40,949 bases of DNA from an uncultured Ruminococcus sp. (lineage in GTDB: Bacteria; Bacillota; Clostridia; Oscillospirales; Ruminococcaceae), in assembly GCA_937907215.1 (NCBI GenBank), contig CALESG010000009.1, positions 1 through 40,949 of the forward strand. The letters run 5' to 3'. Below, piece after piece: positions 1 to 7,093 of the stretch (the stretch's first letter is position 1; every line of letters begins with the position of its first letter). Made by a program: the position numbers and the translations under genes. The notes under the pieces are model-generated. The model saw only the letters and a program-made list of their open reading frames with translations. It was not told where the DNA came from and made no database searches.

Positions 1-50
1 CGCCTACGATACTTGGACGGCGACGTCCTGGGAAAATCGGTCGGCGCCGA
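1..50 (+). rRNA. rrf: 5S ribosomal RNA, 3' end only
   Basis: The first 50 bases match the 3' half of a bacterial 5S rRNA: a TACTTGG-type segment, the GGCGACG...CGTCC helix, GGGAAAATCGGTC and a closing GGCGCC. The 5' part lies outside the window. A tRNA-Asn follows 10 bases later, the usual arrangement at the end of an rRNA operon. The exact 3' end (48-50) is estimated. Confidence 0.75.
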
Positions 51-59
51 TACTTATAT

Positions 60-135
60 TCCTCCATAGCTCAGTCGGTAGAGCACTCGGCTGTTAACCG
101 AGTTGTCGTTGGTTCGAGTCCAACTGGGGGAGCCA
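60..135 (+). tRNA. tRNA-Asn (anticodon GTT)
   Basis: A full cloverleaf can be drawn. The acceptor stem is 60-66 with 125-131. The anticodon stem is 86-90 (CTCGG) with 98-102 (CCGAG), and the loop is CTGTTAA with anticodon GTT at 93-95. The T stem is 108-112 with 120-124 around TTCGAGT. The discriminator is G132, as expected for Asn, and CCA is encoded at 133-135. It lies directly behind the 5S rRNA and is probably processed from the same transcript. Confidence 0.97.
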
Positions 136-141
136 CATACA

Positions 142-180
142 AAGCGAACTATTTAATAAGTAGTTCGCTTTTTTATTTTT
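142..180 (+). terminator. Intrinsic terminator of the rRNA-tRNA transcript
   Basis: A 9-bp stem, AAGCGAACT (142-150) with AGTTCGCTT (162-170), is followed by a T-rich tract to 180. It starts 7 bases after the tRNA CCA. Confidence 0.9.
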
Positions 181-199
181 ATCTATAAATATATTTATA

Positions 200-238
200 T
201 AAAAATAAAACCGCCTTGCTTTAAAAAGAAGGCGGTTT
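200..238 (-). terminator. Intrinsic terminator of the small acidic membrane protein gene
   Basis: A 10-bp inverted repeat, AAACCGCCTT (208-217) with AAGGCGGTTT (229-238), lies just past the stop codon at 258. On the minus strand it is followed by TTTATTTTTATAT. It faces the plus-strand terminator at 142-180, so the two transcription units converge here. Confidence 0.9.
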
Positions 239-257
239 ATATTATATACAATTTAAA

Positions 258-503
258 TTAGTCAGCAATATCATCAATCACATCATCGATTGCATCTTTG
301 ACATCGTCAATGCTATCAGCAGCACTGTCACAGATATCATCAAGTTCATCGTCATCTATACAGCAACAATCGAGTCCATCAATATCGCAAGTATAGCTAT
401 CGTCACAAGCTTTTCTTTTTTTCTTCTTTGACAGCATAAGGAGTGTTGCCAGAACTACTGCTCCTGTTGATAAAATAATTGCTACAATTGTACTTGCCTT
501 CAT
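258..503 (-). CDS. Small acidic single-pass membrane protein, unknown function
   Basis: 81 residues; I do not recognise the family. Residues 4-24 form one hydrophobic helix, followed by KKKKRK (26-31), so the C-terminal part should face the cytoplasm by the positive-inside rule. That part is strongly acidic and has six cysteines (33, 39, 46-48, 58), including a CCC triplet. It ends in a heptad-like series of IDDV/IDDI repeats (about 64-81), likely an amphipathic helix. The cysteine cluster could bind metal, but no known motif is visible. An AGAGG ribosome site precedes the ATG. It has its own promoter (579-607) and terminator (200-238), so it is monocistronic. The tail resembles that of the lipoprotein at 6221-6538. 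Confidence 0.8.
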   Translation of the reverse strand: MKASTIVAIILSTGAVVLATLLMLSKKKKRKACDDSYTCDIDGLDCCCIDDDELDDICDSAADSIDDVKDAIDDVIDDIAD

Positions 504-519
504 AATAATACCTCTTTCT

Positions 520-553
520 CTGCGGAAAATTTATTGACAGTCACGGTCCGCAG
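520..553 (-). other. Hairpin in the 5' leader of the small membrane protein
   Basis: CTGCGGA (520-526) can pair with TCCGCAG (547-553) in the leader between the promoter at 579-607 and the start at 503. No regulatory class is recognised. Confidence 0.4.
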
Positions 554-578
554 CACCGAGATTAAACCTGTTAAATAT

Positions 579-607
579 ATTATACCACATATATTTTAAA
601 AATACAA
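579..607 (-). promoter_or_regulatory. Sigma-A promoter of the small membrane protein
   Basis: Reading the minus strand, -35 TTGTAT (607-602), a 17-bp spacer and -10 TATAAT (584-579). The start would be near 572, about 70 bases upstream of the ATG at 503. It lies downstream of rsmE, so the small gene need not be read from the rsmE operon. Confidence 0.8.
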
Positions 608-657
608 GTACTATTCATACACTTTTTATAGAAAATCACAGAAATTACATGATGTTA

Positions 658-1377
658 TCACATATTACCAGTAAGGTGCATAAGCACGGATATAACAGCG
701 ATGGGAGCAGTTTCACATCGTAGAATTCTGTTGCCAAGCCATACATTATGGATGCCATTATTTTTTGCGGCTTCTGCTTCAAATGGATCAAGTCCGCCTT
801 CACTACCTATGAAAATAGAAATATTATATGCATTTTCAAGCGGAACTTCATTAAATTTAACTCCGCCTTCTTCATAAAATAGCATTGCAGCGTCAGAATT
901 TTTCATCTCTGTTATAGCTTCGTCAAAAGTAATAAGTGGTGAAACAACAGGGATTATTCCTCTTCCCGACTGTTTTGCAGCTGCTTCAGCAATTTTCTGT
1001 AGACGTGGCAGTTTTTTTTCAAATTCTTTTTTGGTTGGACGAGCCACACACCGTTTAGTAATAACTGGAACAATACGTACCGCACCTAATTCAACGGATT
1101 TTTGAATAATTGTGCTAATTTTGTCTGACTTTGGCATTGCCTGATAAAGCGTAAGATTCACAGTAGGTTCAGCTGCACAAAGTTCTGAAGATAAAACTTT
1201 AAGTTTCACTTCATCGTAAGATATATTTAAGATTTGACAATAATAATCTTTTCCCTCTGAACAAACTGTAATTGCATCGCCTATTCTCATACGCAGCGAT
1301 CTGCCTATATGATTTGCATCTTCTCCGGTTATGCTGATAATATCAGAGTTTACTTTTTCAACGAAAAATCGTGGCAT
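658..1377 (-). CDS. rsmE: 16S rRNA (uracil-1498-N3)-methyltransferase RsmE
   Basis: Methylates U1498 of 16S rRNA with S-adenosylmethionine, in the cytoplasm. The 239 residues are normal for the family. The N-terminal PUA-like part begins MPRFFVEKV and contains HIGRSLRMR. The SPOUT methylase part carries the conserved IGSEGGLDPFE and LGNRILRCETAP segments that form the knotted cofactor site. The start has an AAGGAGTG ribosome site. It is the last gene of the leftward amylase-HAD-trmN-rsmI-rsmE series, 50 bases after rsmI. No obvious terminator follows before 503. In many Firmicutes rsmE sits elsewhere (next to prmA); grouping it with rsmI makes a small RNA-modification cluster. Confidence 0.95.
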   Translation of the reverse strand: MPRFFVEKVNSDIISITGEDANHIGRSLRMRIGDAITVCSEGKDYYCQILNISYDEVKLKVLSSELCAAEPTVNLTLYQAMPKSDKISTIIQKSVELGAVRIVPVITKRCVARPTKKEFEKKLPRLQKIAEAAAKQSGRGIIPVVSPLITFDEAITEMKNSDAAMLFYEEGGVKFNEVPLENAYNISIFIGSEGGLDPFEAEAAKNNGIHNVWLGNRILRCETAPIAVISVLMHLTGNM

Positions 1378-1427
1378 TTTTCTTTCACTCCTTAATTAAG
1401 ATTTCACTAAGGCTATGATAGAATATC

Positions 1428-2258
1428 CTACATTGCCCCATAAATTTCATTGCTTCTAAATCCGGTTTCTTCTGCCGCTTTTTTACAAGCGTCACGTTTT
1501 TTCATGCCGTCATTTTCAGCATAATTCTTTGCAATTTCTGCTGCATCTTCAAGAGTATATGTTTTTTCAGTGAATTCAGGTTTATCTGCTCCTGCAATTA
1601 TAAGAACATATTCACCACGTGGCTCATGTTCTTCATAATGTGCTTTAGCATTGCCTATAGTGGTGCGAATTACTTCTTCGTGTACCTTTGTAAGCTCTCT
1701 GCAAATGGATATATTTCTCTCACTGCCTAATACTTCACTTAAATCATTAAGTGTTTTCAAAAGCTTATGAGGAGCTTCATATAATATTATCGTCCTTGTT
1801 TCAATACTCAGTCTTTTGAGCCGTTCTAATCTTTCTTTTTTAGGAACAGGCAAAAATCCTTCAAATACAAATTGTCCGGATGCTTGACCAGCCAATGCAA
1901 TAGCAGTCACTACAGCACTTGGACCGGGTACTACTGTTACGTGTATGCCCATATCGTAGCAAAGCTTTATCAAAGGCTCTCCAGGGTCTGATATGCATGG
2001 CATACCGGCATCTGTAACTATTCCGCAGTTTTCACCTTCAAGGATTCTTGCAGCTATTCTTTTAGCTCCTGCTTCTCCGCTATGTTCATGAAAGCTTACT
2101 GTTGGAGTCTTTATATTATAATGACTTAGAAGCTTTCTGGTTACTCTTGTGTCCTCGGCAGCTATAAAGTCTACTTCTTCAAGCATTCTTAGCTGTCGCA
2201 GTGTTATATCTTCTAAGTTGCCAATAGGTGTTCCTATTATGTAAAGTGTTCCGCTCAT
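1428..2258 (-). CDS. rsmI: 16S rRNA (cytidine-1402-2'-O)-methyltransferase RsmI
   Basis: Adds the 2'-O-methyl group to C1402 in the ribosomal P site. 276 residues, the usual length. The tetrapyrrole-methylase fold is seen from the N-terminal LYIIGTPIGNLEDIT, then AAEDTRVTRKLL, SFHEHS, GCVTDAG-like GIVTDAGMPCISDPG and VVPGPSAVVTAI, in the canonical order. The start overlaps the stop of the upstream methylase by four bases (ATGA), indicating translational coupling. The pair methylase-rsmI matches the yabB-rsmI neighbourhood of other Firmicutes. Confidence 0.96.
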   Translation of the reverse strand: MSGTLYIIGTPIGNLEDITLRQLRMLEEVDFIAAEDTRVTRKLLSHYNIKTPTVSFHEHSGEAGAKRIAARILEGENCGIVTDAGMPCISDPGEPLIKLCYDMGIHVTVVPGPSAVVTAIALAGQASGQFVFEGFLPVPKKERLERLKRLSIETRTIILYEAPHKLLKTLNDLSEVLGSERNISICRELTKVHEEVIRTTIGNAKAHYEEHEPRGEYVLIIAGADKPEFTEKTYTLEDAAEIAKNYAENDGMKKRDACKKAAEETGFRSNEIYGAM

Positions 2259-2998
2259 CTTTTACTGTCCTCTCGTGGAAATGGTTGGTAAAGACTTCGC
2301 ACTTCATCTGAATCTCCTGTATCTGTACGGATATAAAGCTGTGGCTCTACCTGCATGAATGGTTTGCTTCCCTTTTTTCCTTCAAGTAGAAAGAGCCACG
2401 GTGCAGATTCAGGATTTTTTGAAACGAATCTTAAACGCTTTGGTTCAATGCCGCTTTTTTTCATAGCATCTATACAGTCTGACAGCCGTTCAGGTCTATT
2501 GCATATGCACAATCTTCCGCCAAATTTTAAAAGCCTGCTTGCTGAAGTACATACATCGTAAATATTGCAAAGCACTTCATGACGGGCAATTTTTTGAGCT
2601 GTAAGACTGCTTTCTATACCTGCCTGATATGCTTTGTATGGCGGATTACATGTTACTAAATCGCATTTGCCAAGTGGAGCGTTGTTCCATAGGAACTTTA
2701 AATCAGCAAGTACAGGTGTTATTTTGCTGCTGTCTATATTGCTTTTTTCAATGCCTAATTTAAACTGTTTTATGCCTTGTTCCTGTATTTCTATTCCCCA
2801 GATGTGCTTAGGTGGATCACATCTTTGCATTATCATAGGTATTATACCACAGCCTGTCCCAAGGTCGGCGACAAGATCTTTCTTTCGCCAGCCGGAAAAG
2901 CTTGCTAAAAGAAATGCATCAGTGCCGAATCTATGCTCTTTGCTTGAATAAACATATATCCCGCCTGTAAGCGGTTCACAGCTAAGCTCTATATCCAT
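2255..2998 (-). CDS. TrmN6/YabB-type N6-adenine methyltransferase
   Basis: Probable SAM-dependent methylase of the tRNA1(Val) A37-N6 family (YfiC/TrmN6; YabB in Bacillus). 247 residues. Motif I is LVADLGTGCGIIPMIM (about 42-57), and the catalytic N6-adenine motif is TCNPPYK (about 115-121), which flips and methylates adenine in nucleic acid. Which tRNA or rRNA base is modified cannot be read from the sequence. It overlaps rsmI by four bases and lies 12 bases after the HAD gene, so the three are co-translated. The annotation as a methylase is secure; the substrate is inferred from family and neighbours. Confidence 0.88.
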   Translation of the reverse strand: MDIELSCEPLTGGIYVYSSKEHRFGTDAFLLASFSGWRKKDLVADLGTGCGIIPMIMQRCDPPKHIWGIEIQEQGIKQFKLGIEKSNIDSSKITPVLADLKFLWNNAPLGKCDLVTCNPPYKAYQAGIESSLTAQKIARHEVLCNIYDVCTSASRLLKFGGRLCICNRPERLSDCIDAMKKSGIEPKRLRFVSKNPESAPWLFLLEGKKGSKPFMQVEPQLYIRTDTGDSDEVRSLYQPFPREDSKR

Positions 2999-3010
2999 AT
3001 TATTTTTCCT

Positions 3011-3670
3011 TTAGATTAGTTTTAAAATATCAATAAGTTTTTTTACTGATATAGTGGCGTTTGAACAAATTTGCTGCCATTCCTCAAATGGAGTTGCAGA
3101 GTCATACACACCAACAGTGAAAAAACCAGCTTTTTTAGCAGTAAGAATACTATGCAATGCGTCTTCGGCAACAAGTATTTGTCTTTTACCAAGACCCAGA
3201 TGCTTTGCACCTTCATAGTATATATATGGTTCATTTTTGCTTGTATTAAGCTCGGATTCCGTAAGCATAAATTGTATTTTTGAGTCAAGACCAAGTCTGT
3301 CAATGGCAGCTTTTGCAAGGGCAGGATAAGTGGCTGTGGCAATACCATATTTTATGCCCATTTTATCCAGACCCATAAGAAATTCCTCTGCTCCATCTTT
3401 TAGTGGTATAGAGGTTTCATATTTATAAGCCATCATCTGTTCTATTTCATTTATAATATCTGTTGGAGTAGTCGGCAGGGAAAATGTATTTACAAAGAAT
3501 TCTGCAAATTCGTTTATAGTCATTTCCTTTGCCATTTTGGATATAAGTTCGGGTGAATCTATATTATATTTTTTAACAAGTTCTATATCTATAGAATGCC
3601 AAACATTCATTGAATCGAGCAAAGTTCCGTCAAGGTCAAGAATAGCACCTTTTATTGTATTATGTTCCAT
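3011..3670 (-). CDS. HAD-superfamily hydrolase, beta-phosphoglucomutase-like
   Basis: 219 residues. The N-terminal AILDLDGTLLDS gives the HAD motif I with nucleophile and acid/base aspartates (DxDGT). A helical cap follows. TATY is the motif II position, a lysine lies in the NEPY region, and LVAEDALHSILTAKKAG is the motif IV region. It should remove phosphate from, or move phosphate on, a small sugar or similar metabolite. It ends 12 bases before the methylase and starts 8 bases after the amylase stop, so a sugar-phosphate role linked to starch breakdown is possible, but the substrate is not determinable here. Confidence 0.85.
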   Translation of the reverse strand: MEHNTIKGAILDLDGTLLDSMNVWHSIDIELVKKYNIDSPELISKMAKEMTINEFAEFFVNTFSLPTTPTDIINEIEQMMAYKYETSIPLKDGAEEFLMGLDKMGIKYGIATATYPALAKAAIDRLGLDSKIQFMLTESELNTSKNEPYIYYEGAKHLGLGKRQILVAEDALHSILTAKKAGFFTVGVYDSATPFEEWQQICSNATISVKKLIDILKLI

Positions 3671-3678
3671 GATAATTA

Positions 3679-5265
3679 TTAAAGCTTTACAAATCTCTTT
3701 ATGCCGTTTGCATCGCCAAGGAATATAGTCTTAGGTCTTGCCCAAATATGACCATTTTCAATGTTTTTATAAACAACGAGTTCCTCATTTGTTTCTGTAT
3801 GCTGTGCAAGAGTAAGAACTTCATATTCTCCGCCCTTGTAGTGACGATATCTTCCGCCAATTTCTATAGTTTCCTGTACAGCTTCTTCAATAGGCGTTCT
3901 TTCAGGCTCAGGCATTCCGTTTACAATATCGTCCTCAACAAATATCATGCTGGAAAATGGCGGCATTTCAACACTTGCATTGCCATTGTCAATATTGATT
4001 GGAGTACCGGACAGCACATCTACCAGACTGCCGCAGTTTGGACGGAAATTCAGCCAATATGATTGATCATCAAGATTGAGTGCAACATAAACATTTCTGC
4101 CATCGCATTCTTTGCGGAATAAAAGCTGTCTGTTTTGTACTTGTATTGTTTCAAAATTGCCTGTTCTAAGTTCTGGATAAGCTTTATAAATTCTTCCAAG
4201 CTTTACAATATGACGGTAAAGATCTCTGTCACCAGTAGCTTCAAGCTGAGAAAGCTCAAGACATGGTCTAAGTCCGTCATCTGAATTGTTTTCATGTCTG
4301 CCTTCAACACCATATTCACTGCCATAGTATATAGATGGGATTCCGGGCATACAATACATAAGTGTATAACAAAGTTTTCTGTATCTTGCATCAGTCAATT
4401 TGCTTGCAAGACGGTCTACATCGTGGTTATCAACAAAGCTGTAGAGCTGTAATCCCTTGTAAATTCCGCCATTGCCAAATTGACGATTGATAGAATAATT
4501 TATTTCCCAATAGTTTTTATCGTTGTGGGAAGAATAAATTCCCTTGTGGCATTCATAGTTTGTTACACTGTCGAGCATTTCAGGATTTGCCCAACGGTTG
4601 TAATCGCCATGAATGATTTCACCCATGAGCCAGAATTCAGGATTTTTACCCTTGCAGAAGCTTCTGATTTGTTTAAAGAATCCAAAGTCTACACAGTCAG
4701 CTGCATCAAAACGGATACCGTCAATTTTAAATTCATCCATCCAATAGCCTACAGCGTCGATCAGGTGATTGCAAACGTCCTGATTATGAAGATTGAGTTT
4801 TACAAGGTTGTAGAATCCATTCCAGCCTTCATACCAGAACGGATCACCGCATGGACTGCTTCCGCCGAAATTAAGACCAGCGAACCAACTGCAATATGGT
4901 GATGCCTGACCTTTTTCCTGAACATCTTTAAACGCCCAGAAGTTGCGTCCTACGTGATTGAATACACCGTCAAGTATAACACGGATACCGTTTGCATGAA
5001 GTTCATCACAGATACTTTTAAAAAGCTCATTTGTGCCAAGTCTGCGGTCAATGAGTTTATAGTCTGTAGTATCATATCCATGTTCAGCGGATTCAAATAC
5101 AGGACCGAAATAAACAGCGTCAATTTGCAATTCCTTGAGATGTGGAATCCACTCTCTAACTTTTTCAAGTCGATTTACAATTTCTCCACCGTCATTTACT
5201 TTAGGTGCACCACAGAAACCAAGTGGGTAAATGTGATACATAATAGCGTTGTCATACCAATGCAT
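3679..5265 (-). CDS. Cytoplasmic GH13 alpha-amylase-family enzyme with C-terminal DUF1653 domain
   Basis: 528 residues, no signal peptide, so probably intracellular processing of maltodextrins or glycogen. GH13 regions are clear: DGVFNHVG (99-106), GIRFDAAD with nucleophile D187, GEIIHGD with acid E216, and VDNHDVD with D282. The C-terminal ~59 residues (about 470-528) match the small DUF1653 domain: GGRYRHYKGGEYEVL, then EELVVYKN and WARPKTIFLG. That domain is normally a free-standing protein, so this is a fusion. The exact specificity (amylase, neopullulanase, glucosidase) cannot be set. It leads the leftward five-gene run, with a GGAGG ribosome site before the ATG. Confidence 0.9.
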   Translation of the reverse strand: MHWYDNAIMYHIYPLGFCGAPKVNDGGEIVNRLEKVREWIPHLKELQIDAVYFGPVFESAEHGYDTTDYKLIDRRLGTNELFKSICDELHANGIRVILDGVFNHVGRNFWAFKDVQEKGQASPYCSWFAGLNFGGSSPCGDPFWYEGWNGFYNLVKLNLHNQDVCNHLIDAVGYWMDEFKIDGIRFDAADCVDFGFFKQIRSFCKGKNPEFWLMGEIIHGDYNRWANPEMLDSVTNYECHKGIYSSHNDKNYWEINYSINRQFGNGGIYKGLQLYSFVDNHDVDRLASKLTDARYRKLCYTLMYCMPGIPSIYYGSEYGVEGRHENNSDDGLRPCLELSQLEATGDRDLYRHIVKLGRIYKAYPELRTGNFETIQVQNRQLLFRKECDGRNVYVALNLDDQSYWLNFRPNCGSLVDVLSGTPINIDNGNASVEMPPFSSMIFVEDDIVNGMPEPERTPIEEAVQETIEIGGRYRHYKGGEYEVLTLAQHTETNEELVVYKNIENGHIWARPKTIFLGDANGIKRFVKL

Positions 5266-5298
5266 TTGATAAAACCTCCATTTTTTTAATATATATTT

Positions 5299-5332
5299 AT
5301 AGCAAACAACAAAAATTTTTGGTGTTTGCTAT
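5299..5332. other. Hairpin just upstream of the amylase gene
   Basis: ATAGCAAACAAC and GGTGTTTGCTAT form an imperfect inverted repeat, about 35 bases upstream of the amylase start. It could be part of the 5' leader or an operator. No matching known class. Confidence 0.4.
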
Positions 5333-5380
5333 TTGCCGATCTGCACGCAGCACGCATAAGCGTGCGGATGTGCAAGGCAA
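5333..5380. repeat. Nested inverted repeat, 48 bp
   Basis: The segment folds as TTGCC...GGCAA outside, TGCAC...GTGCA inside, and GCACGC-ATAA-GCGTGC (5350-5365) at the tip. It is the most GC-rich part of the spacer. It may be a structured RNA or a REP-like unit; function unknown. Confidence 0.5.
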
Positions 5381-5390
5381 TTTAAATAAG

Positions 5391-5435
5391 TTATTATAGT
5401 CAACGTCAAATTATTTTTGACGTTGACTATAATAA
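5391..5435. terminator. Perfect 20-bp inverted repeat, probable terminator of the HD gene
   Basis: Positions 5391-5410 are the exact reverse complement of 5416-5435, with a 5-base loop. It lies 36 bases downstream of the HD-domain stop codon on the minus strand. The T-tail is weak on both sides, so termination is plausible but not certain. Confidence 0.55.
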
Positions 5436-5471
5436 TATAAATACCGTAAAATATAGAAGAAGCGATTCATC

Positions 5472-6059
5472 TTACTTATGAGAGCCTTCAATAAAGTAAG
5501 ATGCTTCCATATCAGCAACGTTCAATGCAAGTGCAAGAGGAAATTTTTCCAGAGCCTGTCCAACAAGACCTTTATCTTCATTACCGGAAAAACCCATGTG
5601 GAATCGAATAGCAAAAGCTTCTTCACGTGAAAGACGCATAAATCCAGAAATAATGTATACTGACTTTTCGCCGTGACCATATGGCAGCTCATCGTGTATT
5701 GTATAATACGGAACCTTTTCCCATACACCATGAGCATTTTTAGCATTGCGGTAGTCTGTTGCATAGAAATTAACCTTGCAAAGATCATGCAGCAAAGCCG
5801 CTATAGCGATAGACTCTTCTGAATAGTCCATGCCATAAAGCTCTTTCGTTCTTGTACGGCTGAGATAATCTTTAAGACATTCGTACACATTAACGCTGTG
5901 TTCTACAAGTCCGCCTTCATATGAGCCATGAAATCGTGTGCTTGATGGAGCAGTAAAAAAATCGCTGCTGTCAGAACAAAGCCATGCAAGCAGTTTATCA
6001 GAACCGGGACGAGTTATGTTTTCTTCATATATTTGTATAAATTTATCTTTGCAAGACAT
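5472..6059 (-). CDS. HD-domain hydrolase (putative metal-dependent phosphohydrolase)
   Basis: 195 residues from the chosen ATG. A longer frame to 6125 exists, but GAAGGTAG lies directly before the ATG at 6059, so the shorter start is preferred. HD-superfamily signs: EGGLVEHSVNV supplies the first histidine, AALLHDLCKVN the HD pair, and PYGHGEKS and FAIRFHMG further histidines. Such proteins usually hydrolyse nucleotides or phosphoesters with bound metal; the substrate is unknown. It is a single gene with its own promoter (6097-6125) and a hairpin at 5391-5435. Confidence 0.8.
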   Translation of the reverse strand: MSCKDKFIQIYEENITRPGSDKLLAWLCSDSSDFFTAPSSTRFHGSYEGGLVEHSVNVYECLKDYLSRTRTKELYGMDYSEESIAIAALLHDLCKVNFYATDYRNAKNAHGVWEKVPYYTIHDELPYGHGEKSVYIISGFMRLSREEAFAIRFHMGFSGNEDKGLVGQALEKFPLALALNVADMEASYFIEGSHK

Positions 6060-6096
6060 TATATCACTACCTTCTTTATACTTAATTGACTTTATT

Positions 6097-6125
6097 ATTT
6101 TACCATAAATAAAATCAAATTGCAA
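6097..6125 (-). promoter_or_regulatory. Promoter of the HD-domain gene
   Basis: Minus strand: -35 TTGCAA (6125-6120), 17-bp spacer, -10 TAAAAT (6102-6097), about 40 bases upstream of the ATG at 6059. Confidence 0.65.
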
Positions 6126-6182
6126 GTACAGAATATTTCAGCATTATAATTATTATGAAAAAGACGCTATTTTAGAAAAGTA

Positions 6183-6212
6183 AAAGCTGCTGTAATTCAT
6201 AACAGCAGCTTC
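6183..6212 (-). terminator. Intrinsic terminator of the lipoprotein gene
   Basis: AAGCTGCTGT and AACAGCAGCTT form the stem, followed on the minus strand by TTTTACTTTTC. It begins 9 bases after the stop at 6221. It belongs to the CTGCTG/CAGCAG terminator type seen repeatedly in this window. Confidence 0.85.
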
Positions 6213-6220
6213 AAAAATAC

Positions 6221-6538
6221 TTATTTGGTTTTATCTGTACTATTTTCTGATGTGTCATTGCCATTAGGAATTATGTCGTCAACCACATCTCCGGCATCGG
6301 TAACAATATCTTCTACCATATCACCAGCATCTGTTATAACATCGTTTACAATGCCGCTATCATCGGAAGAAGTGTCTGTAATTCTTTCAGTAGCTGTTTC
6401 GGATTCAGATATAGAAGATGTTTCTGTAGTTACATCCGTTTTGTCATTTGAATTTACGTTGTCATTGTTTTCTCCGCAGCCTGTCATACAACAAGCAAGG
6501 CAGAGCAGTGCTGCTGTAAGTGAGAGCCATTTTTTCAT
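6221..6538 (-). CDS. Small Asp/Thr-rich lipoprotein, unknown function
   Basis: 105 residues from the ATG at 6538, which has GAGGTGA at the right distance; the in-frame GTG at 6547 lies inside that ribosome site and is rejected. A KKW N-terminus and hydrophobic stretch lead to the lipobox MTGC, so the mature protein should be anchored by lipid outside the cell. The mature part is low-complexity, Asp/Ser/Thr-rich, with repeated units of the type DAGDMVEDIVT / DAGDVVDDII. No known domain. The repeat resembles the acidic tail of the membrane protein at 258-503. A terminator follows at 6183-6212. Confidence 0.8.
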   Translation of the reverse strand: MKKWLSLTAALLCLACCMTGCGENNDNVNSNDKTDVTTETSSISESETATERITDTSSDDSGIVNDVITDAGDMVEDIVTDAGDVVDDIIPNGNDTSENSTDKTK

Positions 6539-6584
6539 AGGATTCACCTCATTTTAATATTGTTAAATTGTTGAAAAATAACTT

Positions 6585-6599
6585 TTGCACAATGTGCAA
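6585..6599. promoter_or_regulatory. Perfect palindrome TTGCACA-A-TGTGCAA, possible operator
   Basis: A 15-base perfect palindrome lies about 50 bases upstream of the lipoprotein ATG, the position expected of a repressor or activator site. No regulator is identified. Confidence 0.4.
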
Positions 6600-7019
6600 T
6601 GTAGAAATAGTATGAGTTTTCCATACTGTTTTATTCTAAAAAGTTGACTTTTTAACATTGGTAAAATATGTGGAAAATACTTGGTTTTTCCTATGAACGG
6701 AAATAGTTTTCCCAAGACTTTCCCATAGTATTCAACAGCTGTTTCAACACTCTGTTGAATACCGTGTTGGAAAGATAGGGCGAATATTACAAAACAGATA
6801 CTAAAAAATCCGTATTCCTCAAAAAATGTTACTATATTGTAATCAATTCTGCAAATTGAACGTATTATTGAGCTTTTGAGTTTCAACAGAGTGTTGAAAA
6901 CATGGTTGAAAAGTGTATGAATAGCTGTTGAAAGCAGTAGGAAAGTGTGTTGATAAAATATCTGTGGAAATATTTTCAATACTTAATGGTAGATGTTAAA
7001 AATTTAAAAAACAGAAAAA
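6600..7019. other. Noncoding AT-rich spacer with TTCAACA/TGTTGAA palindromes
   Basis: No convincing gene. It contains two 17-base sites, TTCAACActcTGTTGAA (6743-6759) and TTCAACAgagTGTTGAA (6882-6898), which are each palindromic and are also exact reverse complements of each other. Further half-sites lie at 6731-6737 and 6926-6932, and one upstream of the lipoprotein at 6569-6575. A minus-strand frame is open across it but starts at TTG without a ribosome site. Confidence 0.6.
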
Positions 7020-7071
7020 ATAATAAAAATTCCGCTTAAAATTTTACGCCGGGCGTTTATAAGCGGAATTT
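7020..7071 (-). terminator. Intrinsic terminator of the aspartate kinase gene
   Basis: A 12-bp stem, 7027-7038 with 7060-7071 (AAATTCCGCTTA / TAAGCGGAATTT), has an inner ACGCC/GGCGT helix. On the minus strand a TTTATTATTTTTT tail follows. Confidence 0.9.
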
Positions 7072-7093
7072 ATTATTTATTAAAAAGCTTTTA

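Noticed and set aside
2355..2951. Plus-strand open frames opposite the methylase gene
   Set aside because: They are antisense shadows of a well-conserved gene and lack ribosome sites.
6563..6979. Open minus-strand frame of 138 codons in the palindrome region
   Set aside because: Starts at TTG without a ribosome site, has no recognisable domain, and its sequence simply follows the AT-rich repeats.
6600..7000. Possible DnaA boxes (TGTGGAAAA-like) in the same spacer
   Set aside because: None matches TTATNCACA well, and no dnaA, dnaN or other origin genes lie near.
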